DNA of 46,805 bases, taken from Colimorpha sp045597845. GTDB lineage: Bacteria > Bacteroidota > Bacteroidia > Bacteroidales > P3. The stretch is taken from positions 1 to 46,805 of the forward strand of contig JAZLKZ010000111.1 of NCBI GenBank assembly GCA_045597845.1, read 5' to 3'. The notes under the pieces were generated by a model that worked only from the letters and a program-made list of their open reading frames with translations, searched no databases and was not told the origin of the DNA. The position numbers and the translations under genes are program-made. Positions 24,395-32,263 of the stretch are shown here, piece after piece. Positions within the stretch are counted from its first letter, which is position 1. Every line of letters begins with the position of its first letter.

Positions 24395-25360
24395 CTATCG
24401 GTCGAAGGGATGAGGGCACAGCGGCAGTTGGGCCAGAGGGTGGTAGTCGCCTTTTAGTCCGATAGGTTTGCTGTTGCGGATGTCGCTGACGATCTGGATG
24501 CATTGACGGGCGTCTTCCAAGCCAAAACCATTGCCGTTGAGGATGTTTTTGTAGCTTTCGGTGTGCAGTTCGGTGAATCCTGAGCTGAACTCGATCTCGG
24601 TACCTTCCATTTCAATCTTGCGGTAGGTGCGTTTGCCTTCGTCAATTGCCTCTTTGGGCAGGGTTGCGGCGTTGATGCTTAGGAAATAGCGTACTCGAGC
24701 CTGTTTGAAACGCAGGAAACCTGCGGCGCGGTCGTGTTCGTAGATGTGGACGATATTGTCTTGGATCGGTCCGAATATCCAAGAGAGCATGTCGTAAAAA
24801 TGCACGCCGATATTGGTTGCCACGCCACCCGACTTGTTGCTGTTGCCTTTCCAGGAAGTGTAGTACCAGATGCCGCGAGATGTGATGTAAGTCAGATCCA
24901 CGTCATAAACCTTGTCCTTGGAACCCTCTTCAATCTGTTTTTTCCATGCCTGGATGGCGGGGTGGAGGCGCAGCTGCAAAATGTTGTAAACCTTGTGTCC
25001 TGTTTCCTTTTCCATCAACGACAATGCATCGATGTTCCAAGGATTGAGCACCAGCGGTTTCTCGCATATCACATCGGCACCGGCGCGGAGTCCGAAGCGG
25101 ATATGAGCGTCGTGTAAGTAGTTGGGCGTGCATACCGACATATAGTCTATTTTTTGTGGTGTACGTTGGATGCGGTCCACGAAACGGTCAAAACGTTCAT
25201 ATTCTGTGTAGAAAGAGCAGCCGGGGAAATAGCTGTCTAGGATACCTACTGAATCCGATTTGTCGAGTGCAACGATGAGGTTGTTGCCCGTGTCTTTGAT
25301 TGCCTTGAGGTGGCGCGGGGCGATATAGCCACCCACGCCGATGATACCGAAATTCTTCAT
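24395..25360 (-). CDS. Gfo/Idh/MocA oxidoreductase, WlbA/WbpB-like UDP-GlcNAcA 3-dehydrogenase
   Basis: A 321-residue NAD(P)-dependent dehydrogenase. The N-terminal Rossmann fold (GIIGVGGYIAPRHLKAI) and catalytic Lys101 in DVICEKPLV are clear. The body closely follows WlbA as I know it: ALDKSDSVGILDSYFPG, YMSVCTPNYLHDAHIRFGL, VDLTYITSRGIWYYTSWKG, GVATNIGVHFYDML, and a C-terminal EFSSGFTELHTESY with GLEDARQCI. WlbA oxidises C3 of UDP-N-acetylglucosaminuronate and feeds the aminotransferase encoded next. This is the most specific marker in the operon for the 2,3-diamino-uronate pathway. Confidence 0.9.
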   Translation of the reverse strand: MKNFGIIGVGGYIAPRHLKAIKDTGNNLIVALDKSDSVGILDSYFPGCSFYTEYERFDRFVDRIQRTPQKIDYMSVCTPNYLHDAHIRFGLRAGADVICEKPLVLNPWNIDALSLMEKETGHKVYNILQLRLHPAIQAWKKQIEEGSKDKVYDVDLTYITSRGIWYYTSWKGNSNKSGGVATNIGVHFYDMLSWIFGPIQDNIVHIYEHDRAAGFLRFKQARVRYFLSINAATLPKEAIDEGKRTYRKIEMEGTEIEFSSGFTELHTESYKNILNGNGFGLEDARQCIQIVSDIRNSKPIGLKGDYHPLAQLPLCPHPFDR

Positions 25361-25383
25361 GTATAGTAGATTGATTTTTGTCA

Positions 25384-25404
25384 GTGAATTGCGAACTGTG
25401 AGAT
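25384..25404 (-). repeat. Heptamer leader repeat upstream of the WlbA-like gene
   Basis: On the + strand: GTGAATT, GCGAACT, GTGAGAT. On the coding strand the first unit is AATTCAC. The array lies 23 bases upstream of the ATG at 25360. Confidence 0.5.
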
Positions 25405-25441
25405 GTGTTGGATTGTTTCTTGAATTAACGCAGGACTTTCA

Positions 25442-26719
25442 TCAGAGTCTTGCGTCGATGGTTTCTTTCGGAAGAATGCCCTTGACATCGTAAATGACGC
25501 CGTTTGGGGCTTTCAGCTTTTTGAGGTCGAGATTCATGAATTCCTTATGCGCCACAGCCAAGATAATGGCATCGTATTGCTCTTCGGGAATCTCCTTGAC
25601 CACGTCGATGCCGTATTCTTTTTTCACATGCTCCGCGTTGGCCCAAGGATCCGCCACGGTGATGTTTGAAGAATATTCCTCGAGAGTATGGTAGATGTCC
25701 ACAATCTTTGTGTTGCGGATATCAGGACAGTTTTCCTTAAAAGTGATACCCAAAATCAGGAATTTTGCATCCTTTACCACCAACCCATTCTTGTTCATGC
25801 ACTTGATTGTCTGATTAGCGACGTAGGCACCCATTCCGTCGTTCAGACGGCGAGACGCCGACATGATTCTTGGCAGTACGCCATACACTTGCGCTTTCTG
25901 GATGAGATAGTAAGGATCCACGCTGATGCAGTGGCCACCCACCAAACCGGGAGAGAGCTTGATGAAGTTCCATTTGCTGGAGGCGGCTTCTATCACGTCG
26001 TGCGTGTCGATGCCCATGGCATTGAAAATCTTGGCCAGTTCATTCATGAAAGCGATGTTTACGTCGCGTTGCGAGTTCTCGATGATCTTTGAGGCCTCGG
26101 CAACCTTTATGCTTGGCGCCTTGTGGGTGCCGTTGATGAGTACCGAATTGTAAACCTGGTCGATAAGGTCTGCAACCTCAGGCGTGGAGCCCGAAGTCAC
26201 CTTTTTGATTTTTTCCACCGTGTGCGTTTTGTCGCCCGGGTTTATGCGTTCAGGGGAGTAGCCGGCGAAGAAATCCTTGTTAAATGTCAATCCTGAAACT
26301 TGCTCCACCACGGGAAGACATTCCTCTTCCGTTACGCCCGGATATACAGTACTCTCATACACCACGATGTCGCCCTTGCTGATGACCTTGCCCACCGTCT
26401 CGCTGGCGCCCCTTAGCGGTTGCAAGTCAGGGCGGTTGTTGTGGTCCACCGGTGTGGGTACAGCGACAACATAAAAATTGCAGTCACGGATTTCTTCCAA
26501 GTCTGTTGTGCAGCGGAAGCCGTGGTTGTTGATGGCGTCTTGCATCAGTTCGTCCGACACTTCCATCGTGGCGTCATGGCCTTGCATCAAGCCTTTTACG
26601 CGTGCCTCGTTCATGTCGTACCCTACAGTCTTGAATTTTGTAGAAAAGAGACGGGCGAGTGGCAAGCCCACATAGCCCAATCCGATGACAGCGATTTTTA
26701 TTTCATTAAGGTTTTTCAT
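25442..26719 (-). CDS. UDP-N-acetylhexosamine 6-dehydrogenase (nucleotide-sugar dehydrogenase)
   Basis: A 425-residue member of the UDP-glucose/GDP-mannose dehydrogenase family. The N-terminal Rossmann motif is AVIGLGYVGLPLA (10-22). AVPTPVD, YESTVYPGVTEE, GYSPERINPGD and NSQRDVNIAFMNELA follow. The catalytic Cys264 is in PGLVGGHCISVDPYYL, and the C-terminal UDP-binding domain has LGITFKENCPDIRNTK. The GGHCI-VDPYYL form resembles TviB/WbpO/WbpA-type enzymes that oxidise UDP-N-acetylhexosamines rather than UDP-glucose. In this operon it would make UDP-GlcNAcA, the WlbA substrate. Its start overlaps the stop of the ligase gene by four bases, implying coupling. Confidence 0.92.
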   Translation of the reverse strand: MKNLNEIKIAVIGLGYVGLPLARLFSTKFKTVGYDMNEARVKGLMQGHDATMEVSDELMQDAINNHGFRCTTDLEEIRDCNFYVVAVPTPVDHNNRPDLQPLRGASETVGKVISKGDIVVYESTVYPGVTEEECLPVVEQVSGLTFNKDFFAGYSPERINPGDKTHTVEKIKKVTSGSTPEVADLIDQVYNSVLINGTHKAPSIKVAEASKIIENSQRDVNIAFMNELAKIFNAMGIDTHDVIEAASSKWNFIKLSPGLVGGHCISVDPYYLIQKAQVYGVLPRIMSASRRLNDGMGAYVANQTIKCMNKNGLVVKDAKFLILGITFKENCPDIRNTKIVDIYHTLEEYSSNITVADPWANAEHVKKEYGIDVVKEIPEEQYDAIILAVAHKEFMNLDLKKLKAPNGVIYDVKGILPKETIDARL

Positions 26720-28002
26720 GTATTGACAAAATTTTTATTTTCGAAGGTGATTATTTGTGAAGTGAGGCAGTATGCCAAGCAGAAAAACAGCAGACCCAGT
26801 TGCCGTTCAAGCACCGATTCAAACAACGCCGTCACTATAGGACAGAGCAGTACCATTGCGGCGCACAACACCCATCTGTCGGGGTTTTCGGCGGTTCTGA
26901 ACCACTTGTTTTTGAGCATTATGCCGAAAGGCCAAGCCAGTATTGCCAGCAACAAGGCAAGTCCAGGAATGCCGGTAGTCATTAGCGTGTCGGCGAATTG
27001 GTTGTGAGGGTCTTTGGGGGAGAGTCGGTGCGATATCTCGTATTCTGTGTAGTAGCCATTAAGCACAGCGGTACGGTCGCCGGCTCCCACGCCCCACGGC
27101 AAGTTGTCCTTGGCGGCGCGCAGTGCCTTTCCAATGATGAGGAAGCGATTGTCGGAATGGTGCTGCAGCGTCTCTTCCTCGGAGGGAACCACCACCACTG
27201 TTTGCCGTGTCTGACTATCGGGAATAATACGGTGTGTTCCAATGCCCAACAGTGTAAAAACGACGATAAGAGTGATGGCGCGCCAAGTCTTCTTGTGCCA
27301 TACCAGTTGGTCGAACACGATGATGCCACCCATAAGGTAGAGTAGTAGATGTCCGCCTCGGGAGTTCTTGCAGATGAGAAAACAATAGAGCAGTACGGCG
27401 CAGACGCAGATTGCAATCCTCAGTCCTTTGCTGCCATCTTTCCAGGCTACGACAGCCTCGTGGTAGAGGAACGCCAGTCCGGCGGCAAGGTATATGGAGA
27501 TGTAAGTATGATGCGTTGGGTCGAATACGTCAGGTTCGAAAAAATAGTCCAACGGAAGCAGTCCGTTGCGATGGTTGAAGAGTGCCACTCCAGAGCGCAC
27601 CAAGAAAAGTGCTGCCATGGTGGCAGTCATGCACCATAATAAGATACGGATCCGTCTGGTGTTAAGATATTGCATGTCGGAAAAGAGGAATACTATTGCG
27701 AACAGCGCCAGAGGAGACAACTGTCCGATCTCCTTCCAGCCGGTGTCAGTCTGCTCAGTCCAAGCCATGCTCAGCAAGTATAGGCTCCAGTATGCCACCA
27801 TTAACCACAAAAATCCCTTTTCGTGGTTGTAGCGTAAGCCGCCACGGCAAAATTTCACCAACGTATTGACTACCAATGCTGCGAGGCACCAGATGGTGAC
27901 ATGGAAAGAAACAGAGATGGATGATAAAGAACACGCTAACAATACCATTTCGGTCTTGTCGTACCACTTCATTGGTATTTTGGTATCGGTAATGCTGTTC
28001 AT
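26716..28002 (-). CDS. O-antigen ligase/polymerase family membrane protein (Wzy_C)
   Basis: A 428-residue inner-membrane protein with about ten to twelve hydrophobic segments and one large periplasmic loop. The loop and its surroundings carry THHTYISIYLAAGLAFLY, FLICKNSRGGHLLLYLMGG, GVGAGDRTAV and SPKDPHNQFADTLMTTGIPGLALLL. These resemble the O-antigen ligase WaaL and the Wzy polymerases, in which the large loop binds the lipid-linked glycan. I cannot separate ligase from polymerase by sequence alone. It is the first gene of the minus-strand sugar operon, with a promoter box near 28145. Its stop overlaps the next start. Confidence 0.85.
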   Translation of the reverse strand: MNSITDTKIPMKWYDKTEMVLLACSLSSISVSFHVTIWCLAALVVNTLVKFCRGGLRYNHEKGFLWLMVAYWSLYLLSMAWTEQTDTGWKEIGQLSPLALFAIVFLFSDMQYLNTRRIRILLWCMTATMAALFLVRSGVALFNHRNGLLPLDYFFEPDVFDPTHHTYISIYLAAGLAFLYHEAVVAWKDGSKGLRIAICVCAVLLYCFLICKNSRGGHLLLYLMGGIIVFDQLVWHKKTWRAITLIVVFTLLGIGTHRIIPDSQTRQTVVVVPSEEETLQHHSDNRFLIIGKALRAAKDNLPWGVGAGDRTAVLNGYYTEYEISHRLSPKDPHNQFADTLMTTGIPGLALLLAILAWPFGIMLKNKWFRTAENPDRWVLCAAMVLLCPIVTALFESVLERQLGLLFFCLAYCLTSQIITFENKNFVNT

Positions 28003-28141
28003 GCTACTGTTTGCGTTGAGCCGTCGTACTGTTGCTAAATGTGAGAGTTTGTTGTAGTTGCTTCGTAAGCTGTTGATTTTTAGTGTTTGCTTTTGGATTC
28101 TTGGTCAAAGGTGAGACGGTGTTCAACGCATTATAAATTTG

Positions 28142-28149
28142 CAAAGTTA
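28142..28149 (-). promoter_or_regulatory. -7 promoter box for the sugar-uronate operon
   Basis: On the minus strand it reads TAACTTTG and then C, a full TAnnTTTG match. It would start transcription near 28136, giving a leader of about 130 bases. No -33 TTTG is seen at normal spacing; the upstream region is a long A/T run. Confidence 0.65.
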
Positions 28150-28270
28150 CGATTTTTTTTTATATTATATATATATTTAATGCGATAAGCTCTTGCAAAG
28201 AAGGTTTCTGTCATCTTTTTGTTTCGGTTGGAGATTGAGTTAGCATGTTGCGCAATAACTTTCCCGAAAA

Positions 28271-28302
28271 TTTGTAGGAACAAAAAAAAACTATTATTTT
28301 TG
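28271..28302 (+). promoter_or_regulatory. Bacteroidota-type promoter for licD
   Basis: A -33 TTTG (28271-28274) and a -7 box TATTTTTG (28295-28302) are separated by 20 bases, an exact consensus match. The predicted transcript start is near 28309, about 45 bases before the ATG at 28354. Confidence 0.85.
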
Positions 28303-28353
28303 GAAAACAAAAATACAATCTTTGTTTTTCTTAAATATCTTATAAATAGATAG

Positions 28354-29220
28354 ATGGCGATAAATACACTGTTAAAATTAGTGAAAAACAGAGGCGTTGG
28401 CGGGACCTTGCGCTATATCACACTTCGTTGGTTGGGGTTGCGAGACATCCAAGAGGAAGTCGATACCTTGCATTATTTCCTAAACAAGTATGTGGATATC
28501 ACCCAGACTCCACCGACTGATGATCCCGATTTGCGCATATTGCAGCGCTGCGATGTCGAGTTGCTCAACATCATTGATGCCCTCTGCAAGAAGTATCAAT
28601 TGCGCTATTGGCTTGACTTTGGAACCTTGCTGGGGGCTGTTCGCCACCAAGGTTTTATTCCTTGGAACGACGACATGGACATTGCCATGACGCGTGAAGA
28701 CTATGAGACATTTTTGTCCGTAGCGCGTGACGACCTCGACAGGCTCGGCTTGGAAATCCGTCCTTGCGTGTCGTGGGTTGGTATCGGCTATAAGCACGAC
28801 AGTACAGGCGTATGGGTGGATATCTTTCCTTACGACACTTGCAAGGTTGGCTCCGACTACGAGTCGGGCAGGCTTCGAGCGAAAAAAGCCGTGAAACATA
28901 CAGGTGGCGTTCCGAAAGGGTGGGGGGGCATACAGATACAGTATCTTACCAACAAGGACACCACTATTTTACGAACCCACAAGACGGCTGACGTGTTCCC
29001 ACTTGTATCCGTTGCCTTTGAAGGCGGCACCTATCCCGCGCCGAACCATTCCGACCGGTTCCTCAAGGATCTTTATGGCTCGAACTATATGGATTTCCCA
29101 CATAAAGGCATTTTGCACCATGGCAACGATGGTGGCAGTATCAGTTCGTGGGCGCGCAACCATGGGGTTGACATGAACGCTATCTATTCCGAACTGCAGA
29201 TGCTCAAAAGTGGATTGTAA
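28354..29220 (+). CDS. LicD family protein (phospho-substituent transferase)
   Basis: A 288-residue soluble protein of the LicD/fukutin-like nucleotidyltransferase fold. The family core is clear: YWLDFGTLLGAVRHQGFIPWNDDMDI, with GTLLGAVR at 90-97 and the metal-binding acidic run WNDDMDI at 104-110. VWVDIFPYD and the C-terminal DLYGSNYMDFPHKGILHHG follow. LicD proteins transfer phosphocholine or related phospho-groups onto glycans. The donor and acceptor here are unknown. It has its own consensus promoter and is divergent from the O-antigen ligase-type gene. The next gene starts 38 bases downstream behind a new promoter box. Confidence 0.9.
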   Translation: MAINTLLKLVKNRGVGGTLRYITLRWLGLRDIQEEVDTLHYFLNKYVDITQTPPTDDPDLRILQRCDVELLNIIDALCKKYQLRYWLDFGTLLGAVRHQGFIPWNDDMDIAMTREDYETFLSVARDDLDRLGLEIRPCVSWVGIGYKHDSTGVWVDIFPYDTCKVGSDYESGRLRAKKAVKHTGGVPKGWGGIQIQYLTNKDTTILRTHKTADVFPLVSVAFEGGTYPAPNHSDRFLKDLYGSNYMDFPHKGILHHGNDGGSISSWARNHGVDMNAIYSELQMLKSGL

Positions 29221-29243
29221 CAATCATAATCCTTTTTTTTTCG

Positions 29244-29251
29244 TACCTTTG
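29244..29251 (+). promoter_or_regulatory. -7 promoter box for the small membrane-protein gene
   Basis: TACCTTTG, followed by C, matches TAnnTTTG and ends seven bases before the ATG at 29259. This predicts a leaderless or nearly leaderless mRNA. No good -33 element is visible. Confidence 0.6.
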
Positions 29252-29258
29252 CAACGTT

Positions 29259-29963
29259 ATGAAAAAAACCGATTTTATCCTTATCCTTTGCGTCATAGTT
29301 GTTTTGGCGCCTTTCTTTATCCCCGCTACGGGATTTTTCAATTGGTTCACCACCTCCACCACCAACCATCCTTTCATTATGGCGTTCTTCAAGTTCGCAA
29401 TTCTCGCTACCTTGGGCGAGATGCTCGCCCTGCGCATCCGCAAGGGCGTCTATAACGAAAAGGGCTTCGGCATCGTGCCACGCATGATGGTGTGGGGCTT
29501 CCTGGGGATGTGCATCACCATGGCGATGATGATCTTCAAGAGCGGCGTACCCGTATTCATGGCCGCCGTGGGCAACTGCGACGTGGCTGTGCTAAAAGAC
29601 ATCTTCGGCAGCCCTGAGCTCACTTGGGGCAAGGTGGGTATCGCCTTCTGCGTAAGCGTGGCGATGAACTCCATTTTCGCTCCCGTCATGATGACCTTCC
29701 ACAAATGCACCGACATCCATATTTTGGACAACGGCGGCACGGTTCGCGGACTGCTCCGACCCATGAAGATGCGGGAAATCATCTCTACGAAAGTAAATTG
29801 GGACGTACAGTGGAACGTGGTTTTCAAAAAGACCATACCCCTGTTTTGGTTTCCGGCGCATACCATCACTTTCATTCTGCCTCCAACGTTTCAGATATTG
29901 TTCGCAGCTCTGTTGGGCGTTGCCTTGGGACTCATCCTCGCTCTTGCCGGTAACAAGAAATGA
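29259..29963 (+). CDS. Small integral membrane protein, possibly Mpv17/PMP22-like
   Basis: A 234-residue protein with about five or six hydrophobic segments (for example 6-24, 38-54, 74-92, 122-138, 190-230). The C-terminal part NWDVQWNVVFKKTIPLFWFPAHTITFILPPTFQILFAALLG recalls the Mpv17/PMP22 pattern, where a Trp-rich segment precedes a conserved nF-hydrophobic-P helix. That resemblance is weak and I do not assign a function. ILATLGEMLALRIRKGVYNEKGFG is another distinctive segment. The stop overlaps the start of the next gene by four bases (ATGA), so the two are translationally coupled. Confidence 0.7.
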   Translation: MKKTDFILILCVIVVLAPFFIPATGFFNWFTTSTTNHPFIMAFFKFAILATLGEMLALRIRKGVYNEKGFGIVPRMMVWGFLGMCITMAMMIFKSGVPVFMAAVGNCDVAVLKDIFGSPELTWGKVGIAFCVSVAMNSIFAPVMMTFHKCTDIHILDNGGTVRGLLRPMKMREIISTKVNWDVQWNVVFKKTIPLFWFPAHTITFILPPTFQILFAALLGVALGLILALAGNKK

Positions 29964-30790
29964 AAATAAACTTTCATACACACAGCTGTCACTGCGATGG
30001 CAAAGGGTCGTTGCGCGAATACGTGGAATATGCCGTGGCGCACGGCTTCGGCCAGCTCGGTTTCTCGGGACATGCACCCGTTCCCTTTGAGAATGATTTC
30101 GCCATACATGCCGACGACTATGGCAACTACTGCGACGAGGTGCGAGTGCTAAAGGCGGAATACAAAGACCTGATAGACATTCGTCTGGGACTCGAAATTG
30201 ATTATATTCCAAACGTTTTGGATGATTTTTCGGATTTAATCGACAAGGGCGGACTGGAATACTTTCTGGGCGGCGTACATCTCGTCAACAATCCCGACGA
30301 AGACCCCAACGAGTTGTGGTTCATTGATGGCAGCAAGCAGGAGACCTACGACGAAGGACTGAAGCGTGTCTTTCACGGCGATGTCCGCAAAGGGGTTACG
30401 CGGTTCTTCCACCAAAACAACGAAATGATCGAGCGCACTCACCCCACCATCGTGGCACATTTCGACAAGATAGTGATGCACAACAAGAACCGCTACTTCA
30501 CCTACGATGAACGCTGGTTCAAGGAATTGGTCTATGAGACGGTGCAGCACATCAAAGAAAGCGGTTGCATTGCCGAAATCAACACTCGCGGACTATATAA
30601 AGGTCGCCACACCGACTTCTACCCCGCCAAAGAAACCATCCAATATATGAACACTTTAGGCATCCCAGTGTTGGTGGGAACCGACGCCCACGAACCCGCA
30701 AACTTGGATATGTTCGAAGGCGCCTACGAATTCCTACGGGAGATAGGCTACAAAGAGATTGTCACCCAGATGCCCAAGAAGTTACTATGA
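29960..30790 (+). CDS. PHP-domain phosphoesterase, histidinol-phosphatase family
   Basis: A 276-residue metal-dependent phosphatase of the PHP superfamily. The first metal-binding motif is HTHSCHCDG (His6, His8, His11, Asp13). GFSGHAPVPFEN, GLEIDYIPN, FLGGVHLVNN and HFDKIVMHNK follow, and the final GTDAHEPANLDMF motif supplies the last ligands. This matches HisK/HisJ-type histidinol-phosphate phosphatases. No other his genes are nearby, so the substrate may instead be another phosphate ester. It is coupled to the membrane-protein gene by an ATGA overlap and followed by a terminator shared with radA. Confidence 0.88.
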   Translation: MKINFHTHSCHCDGKGSLREYVEYAVAHGFGQLGFSGHAPVPFENDFAIHADDYGNYCDEVRVLKAEYKDLIDIRLGLEIDYIPNVLDDFSDLIDKGGLEYFLGGVHLVNNPDEDPNELWFIDGSKQETYDEGLKRVFHGDVRKGVTRFFHQNNEMIERTHPTIVAHFDKIVMHNKNRYFTYDERWFKELVYETVQHIKESGCIAEINTRGLYKGRHTDFYPAKETIQYMNTLGIPVLVGTDAHEPANLDMFEGAYEFLREIGYKEIVTQMPKKLL

Positions 30791-30800
30791 ACCGCAATAC

Positions 30801-30839
30801 AAAAAGAAGTGACGTCTAAACATTGCGCCACTTCTTTTT
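30801..30839 (+). terminator. Bidirectional intrinsic terminator between the PHP gene and radA
   Basis: The stem AAAAAGAAGTG (30801-30811) / CACTTCTTTTT (30829-30839) encloses a 17-base loop. It has T-runs when read from either strand and lies between two convergent genes. It would end both the 28-30.8 kb run and the long minus-strand glycan run. Confidence 0.8.
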
Positions 30840-32222
30840 TTATGCGAAAAGTTTTCTAAATGCCTCTTCTATGACCCCAACGGGAACAATCTCGATGCCA
30901 AATCGTTTTTTGTCAATCGATTTGGCGCTATAGGAGGAAATGAATATCTTCTCAAAGCCGAGTCGGTCGGCTTCGGCGATACGCTGTTCAACGCGGGTGA
31001 CGGGACGCACCTCGCCCGAGAGCCCCATTTCGGCGGCAAAACAGTATCGCGGGGAGATTGGCATGTCGATGTTGGAAGAGAGGATGCTACAAAGTACGGC
31101 AAGATCCATTGCGGGATCGTTTACCTTGAGTCCTCCCGCGATGTTGAGAAACACGTCCTTGGCACCCAACTTGAATCCGCAGCGTTTTTCGAGCACGGCG
31201 AGAAGCATGTTCATTCGCCTGAGGTCAAAACCGTTGGCATTGCGTTGAGGGGTTCCATAGACAGCCGATGAGACGAGGCTCTGCACCTCGATAAACATTG
31301 GTCTCGCCCCTTCGAGGGTGGCGGCGACAGCCGCTCCACTAAGGTTTTCATCACGTTGCGAAAGAAGAAATTGCGAAGGATTATCAACTTCGGAAAGTCC
31401 GCTGCCCTGCATCTCGAAAATACCCAACTCGGCGGTCGAGCCGAAGCGGTTTTTGAGTGCACGAAGGATGCGGAATCCGTAGTTGCGGTCGCCCTCGAAC
31501 TGAAGCACCGCATCAACAATGTGTTCCATGACTTTGGGACCCGCAAGGGAACCGTCCTTGGTGATATGCCCAACGAGGAGCACAGGAACGCCCTGCTGTT
31601 TTGCAAGTCGTTGAAACTCTGCGGTACACTCCCTGATTTGGGAGATGGAGCCCGCAGAAGAGTCAATCGTTTCGGTGCATACAGTCTGGATAGAGTCAAC
31701 GATGAGAATGTCTGGTTTGATGGCTTCCACTTGCTCTAAAATACGCTGGGTAACCGTTTCGGAGAGGATGTAGAGGTGTTGATTTGTAGAGGTGTCAATT
31801 TGTTGATTTGAGGAGATGCGGTCGGCGCGCATCTTTATTTGCTGCTCGCTCTCTTCACCGCTCACGTAGAGGAGTTTCTTGTCGGAAATTCCCAACGCCG
31901 TCTGCAACAAAAGCGTGGATTTTCCTATACCTGGTTCGCCACCCAAGAGTACCAAGGAACCGGGCACGATGCCACCACCCAACACACGGTCAAACTCGCC
32001 ACAGCGAGTGGAGATGCGCAGCTGTTCCGAATAGACGATGTCTTGGAGGAGCTTGGGCGCGCTGTTGGGTTGATTCGTTGATTTGTTGAATCGTTGATTT
32101 GATGCAGCTTGTACAACTTCTTGGTCAAAAGTATTCCACTTGCCACACTCGGGACAACGACCGAGCCAGCTGGACGACTGATAGCCGCATTCGCGACAGA
32201 AATAATAGGACTTGGGCTTCAT
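30840..32222 (-). CDS. radA: DNA repair protein RadA (Sms)
   Basis: A 460-residue RecA-like helicase acting in recombination intermediates. The N-terminal zinc finger is CRECGYQSSSW...CPECGKW (Cys9, 12, 23, 26). Walker A is GEPGIGKST (95-103). LYVSGEESEQQI, VDSIQTV, GHITKDGSLAGPK and the RadA-specific ALKNRFGS follow. A C-terminal Lon-protease-like domain has DVFLNIAGGLKVNDPAMDLAV and GEVRPVTRVEQRIAEADRLG. Two Asn/Gln/Ser/Thr-rich inserts are odd: residues about 41-54 (SNQRFNKSTNQPNS) and about 137-150 (SSNQQIDTSTNQHL). Both are encoded by 8-bp tandem repeats. It is the last gene of the long minus-strand run. Confidence 0.96.
   Translation of the reverse strand: MKPKSYYFCRECGYQSSSWLGRCPECGKWNTFDQEVVQAASNQRFNKSTNQPNSAPKLLQDIVYSEQLRISTRCGEFDRVLGGGIVPGSLVLLGGEPGIGKSTLLLQTALGISDKKLLYVSGEESEQQIKMRADRISSNQQIDTSTNQHLYILSETVTQRILEQVEAIKPDILIVDSIQTVCTETIDSSAGSISQIRECTAEFQRLAKQQGVPVLLVGHITKDGSLAGPKVMEHIVDAVLQFEGDRNYGFRILRALKNRFGSTAELGIFEMQGSGLSEVDNPSQFLLSQRDENLSGAAVAATLEGARPMFIEVQSLVSSAVYGTPQRNANGFDLRRMNMLLAVLEKRCGFKLGAKDVFLNIAGGLKVNDPAMDLAVLCSILSSNIDMPISPRYCFAAEMGLSGEVRPVTRVEQRIAEADRLGFEKIFISSYSAKSIDKKRFGIEIVPVGVIEEAFRKLFA
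31770..31809 (-). repeat. In-frame octamer tandem repeat in radA, second insert
   Basis: Five 8-bp units on the + strand: GTAGAGGT, GTTGATTT, GTAGAGGT, GTCAATTT, GTTGATTT. They encode a polar insert at about residues 137-150, between the GEESEQQI segment and LYILSET. Confidence 0.85.
32069..32100 (-). repeat. In-frame octamer tandem repeat in radA, first insert
   Basis: Four 8-bp units on the + strand: GTTGATTC, GTTGATTT, GTTGAATC, GTTGATTT. They encode the polar linker at about residues 41-51, between the zinc finger and the ATPase core. Confidence 0.88.
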
Positions 32223-32239
32223 GGAACTGGATACTTGAG

Positions 32240-32260
32240 AATTGACAATTGATAATTAAC
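32240..32260 (-). repeat. Heptamer leader repeat upstream of radA
   Basis: On the coding strand the units read GTTAATT, ATCAATT, GTCAATT, then CTCAAGTATC (phased AATTATC, AATTGTC, AATTCTC). The array lies 17 bases upstream of the radA ATG at 32222 and four bases after the U32 stop. Confidence 0.65.
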
Positions 32261-32263
32261 CTT

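Larger units (their letters stand above)
28003..28353. other. Divergent intergenic region between the sugar operon and licD
   Basis: A 351-base AT-rich gap. It holds a minus-strand -7 box (28142-28149), a plus-strand promoter (28271-28302) and an A/T run around 28150-28180. I found no coding region, tRNA or clear hairpin. It is the longest non-coding stretch in the window. Confidence 0.8.
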
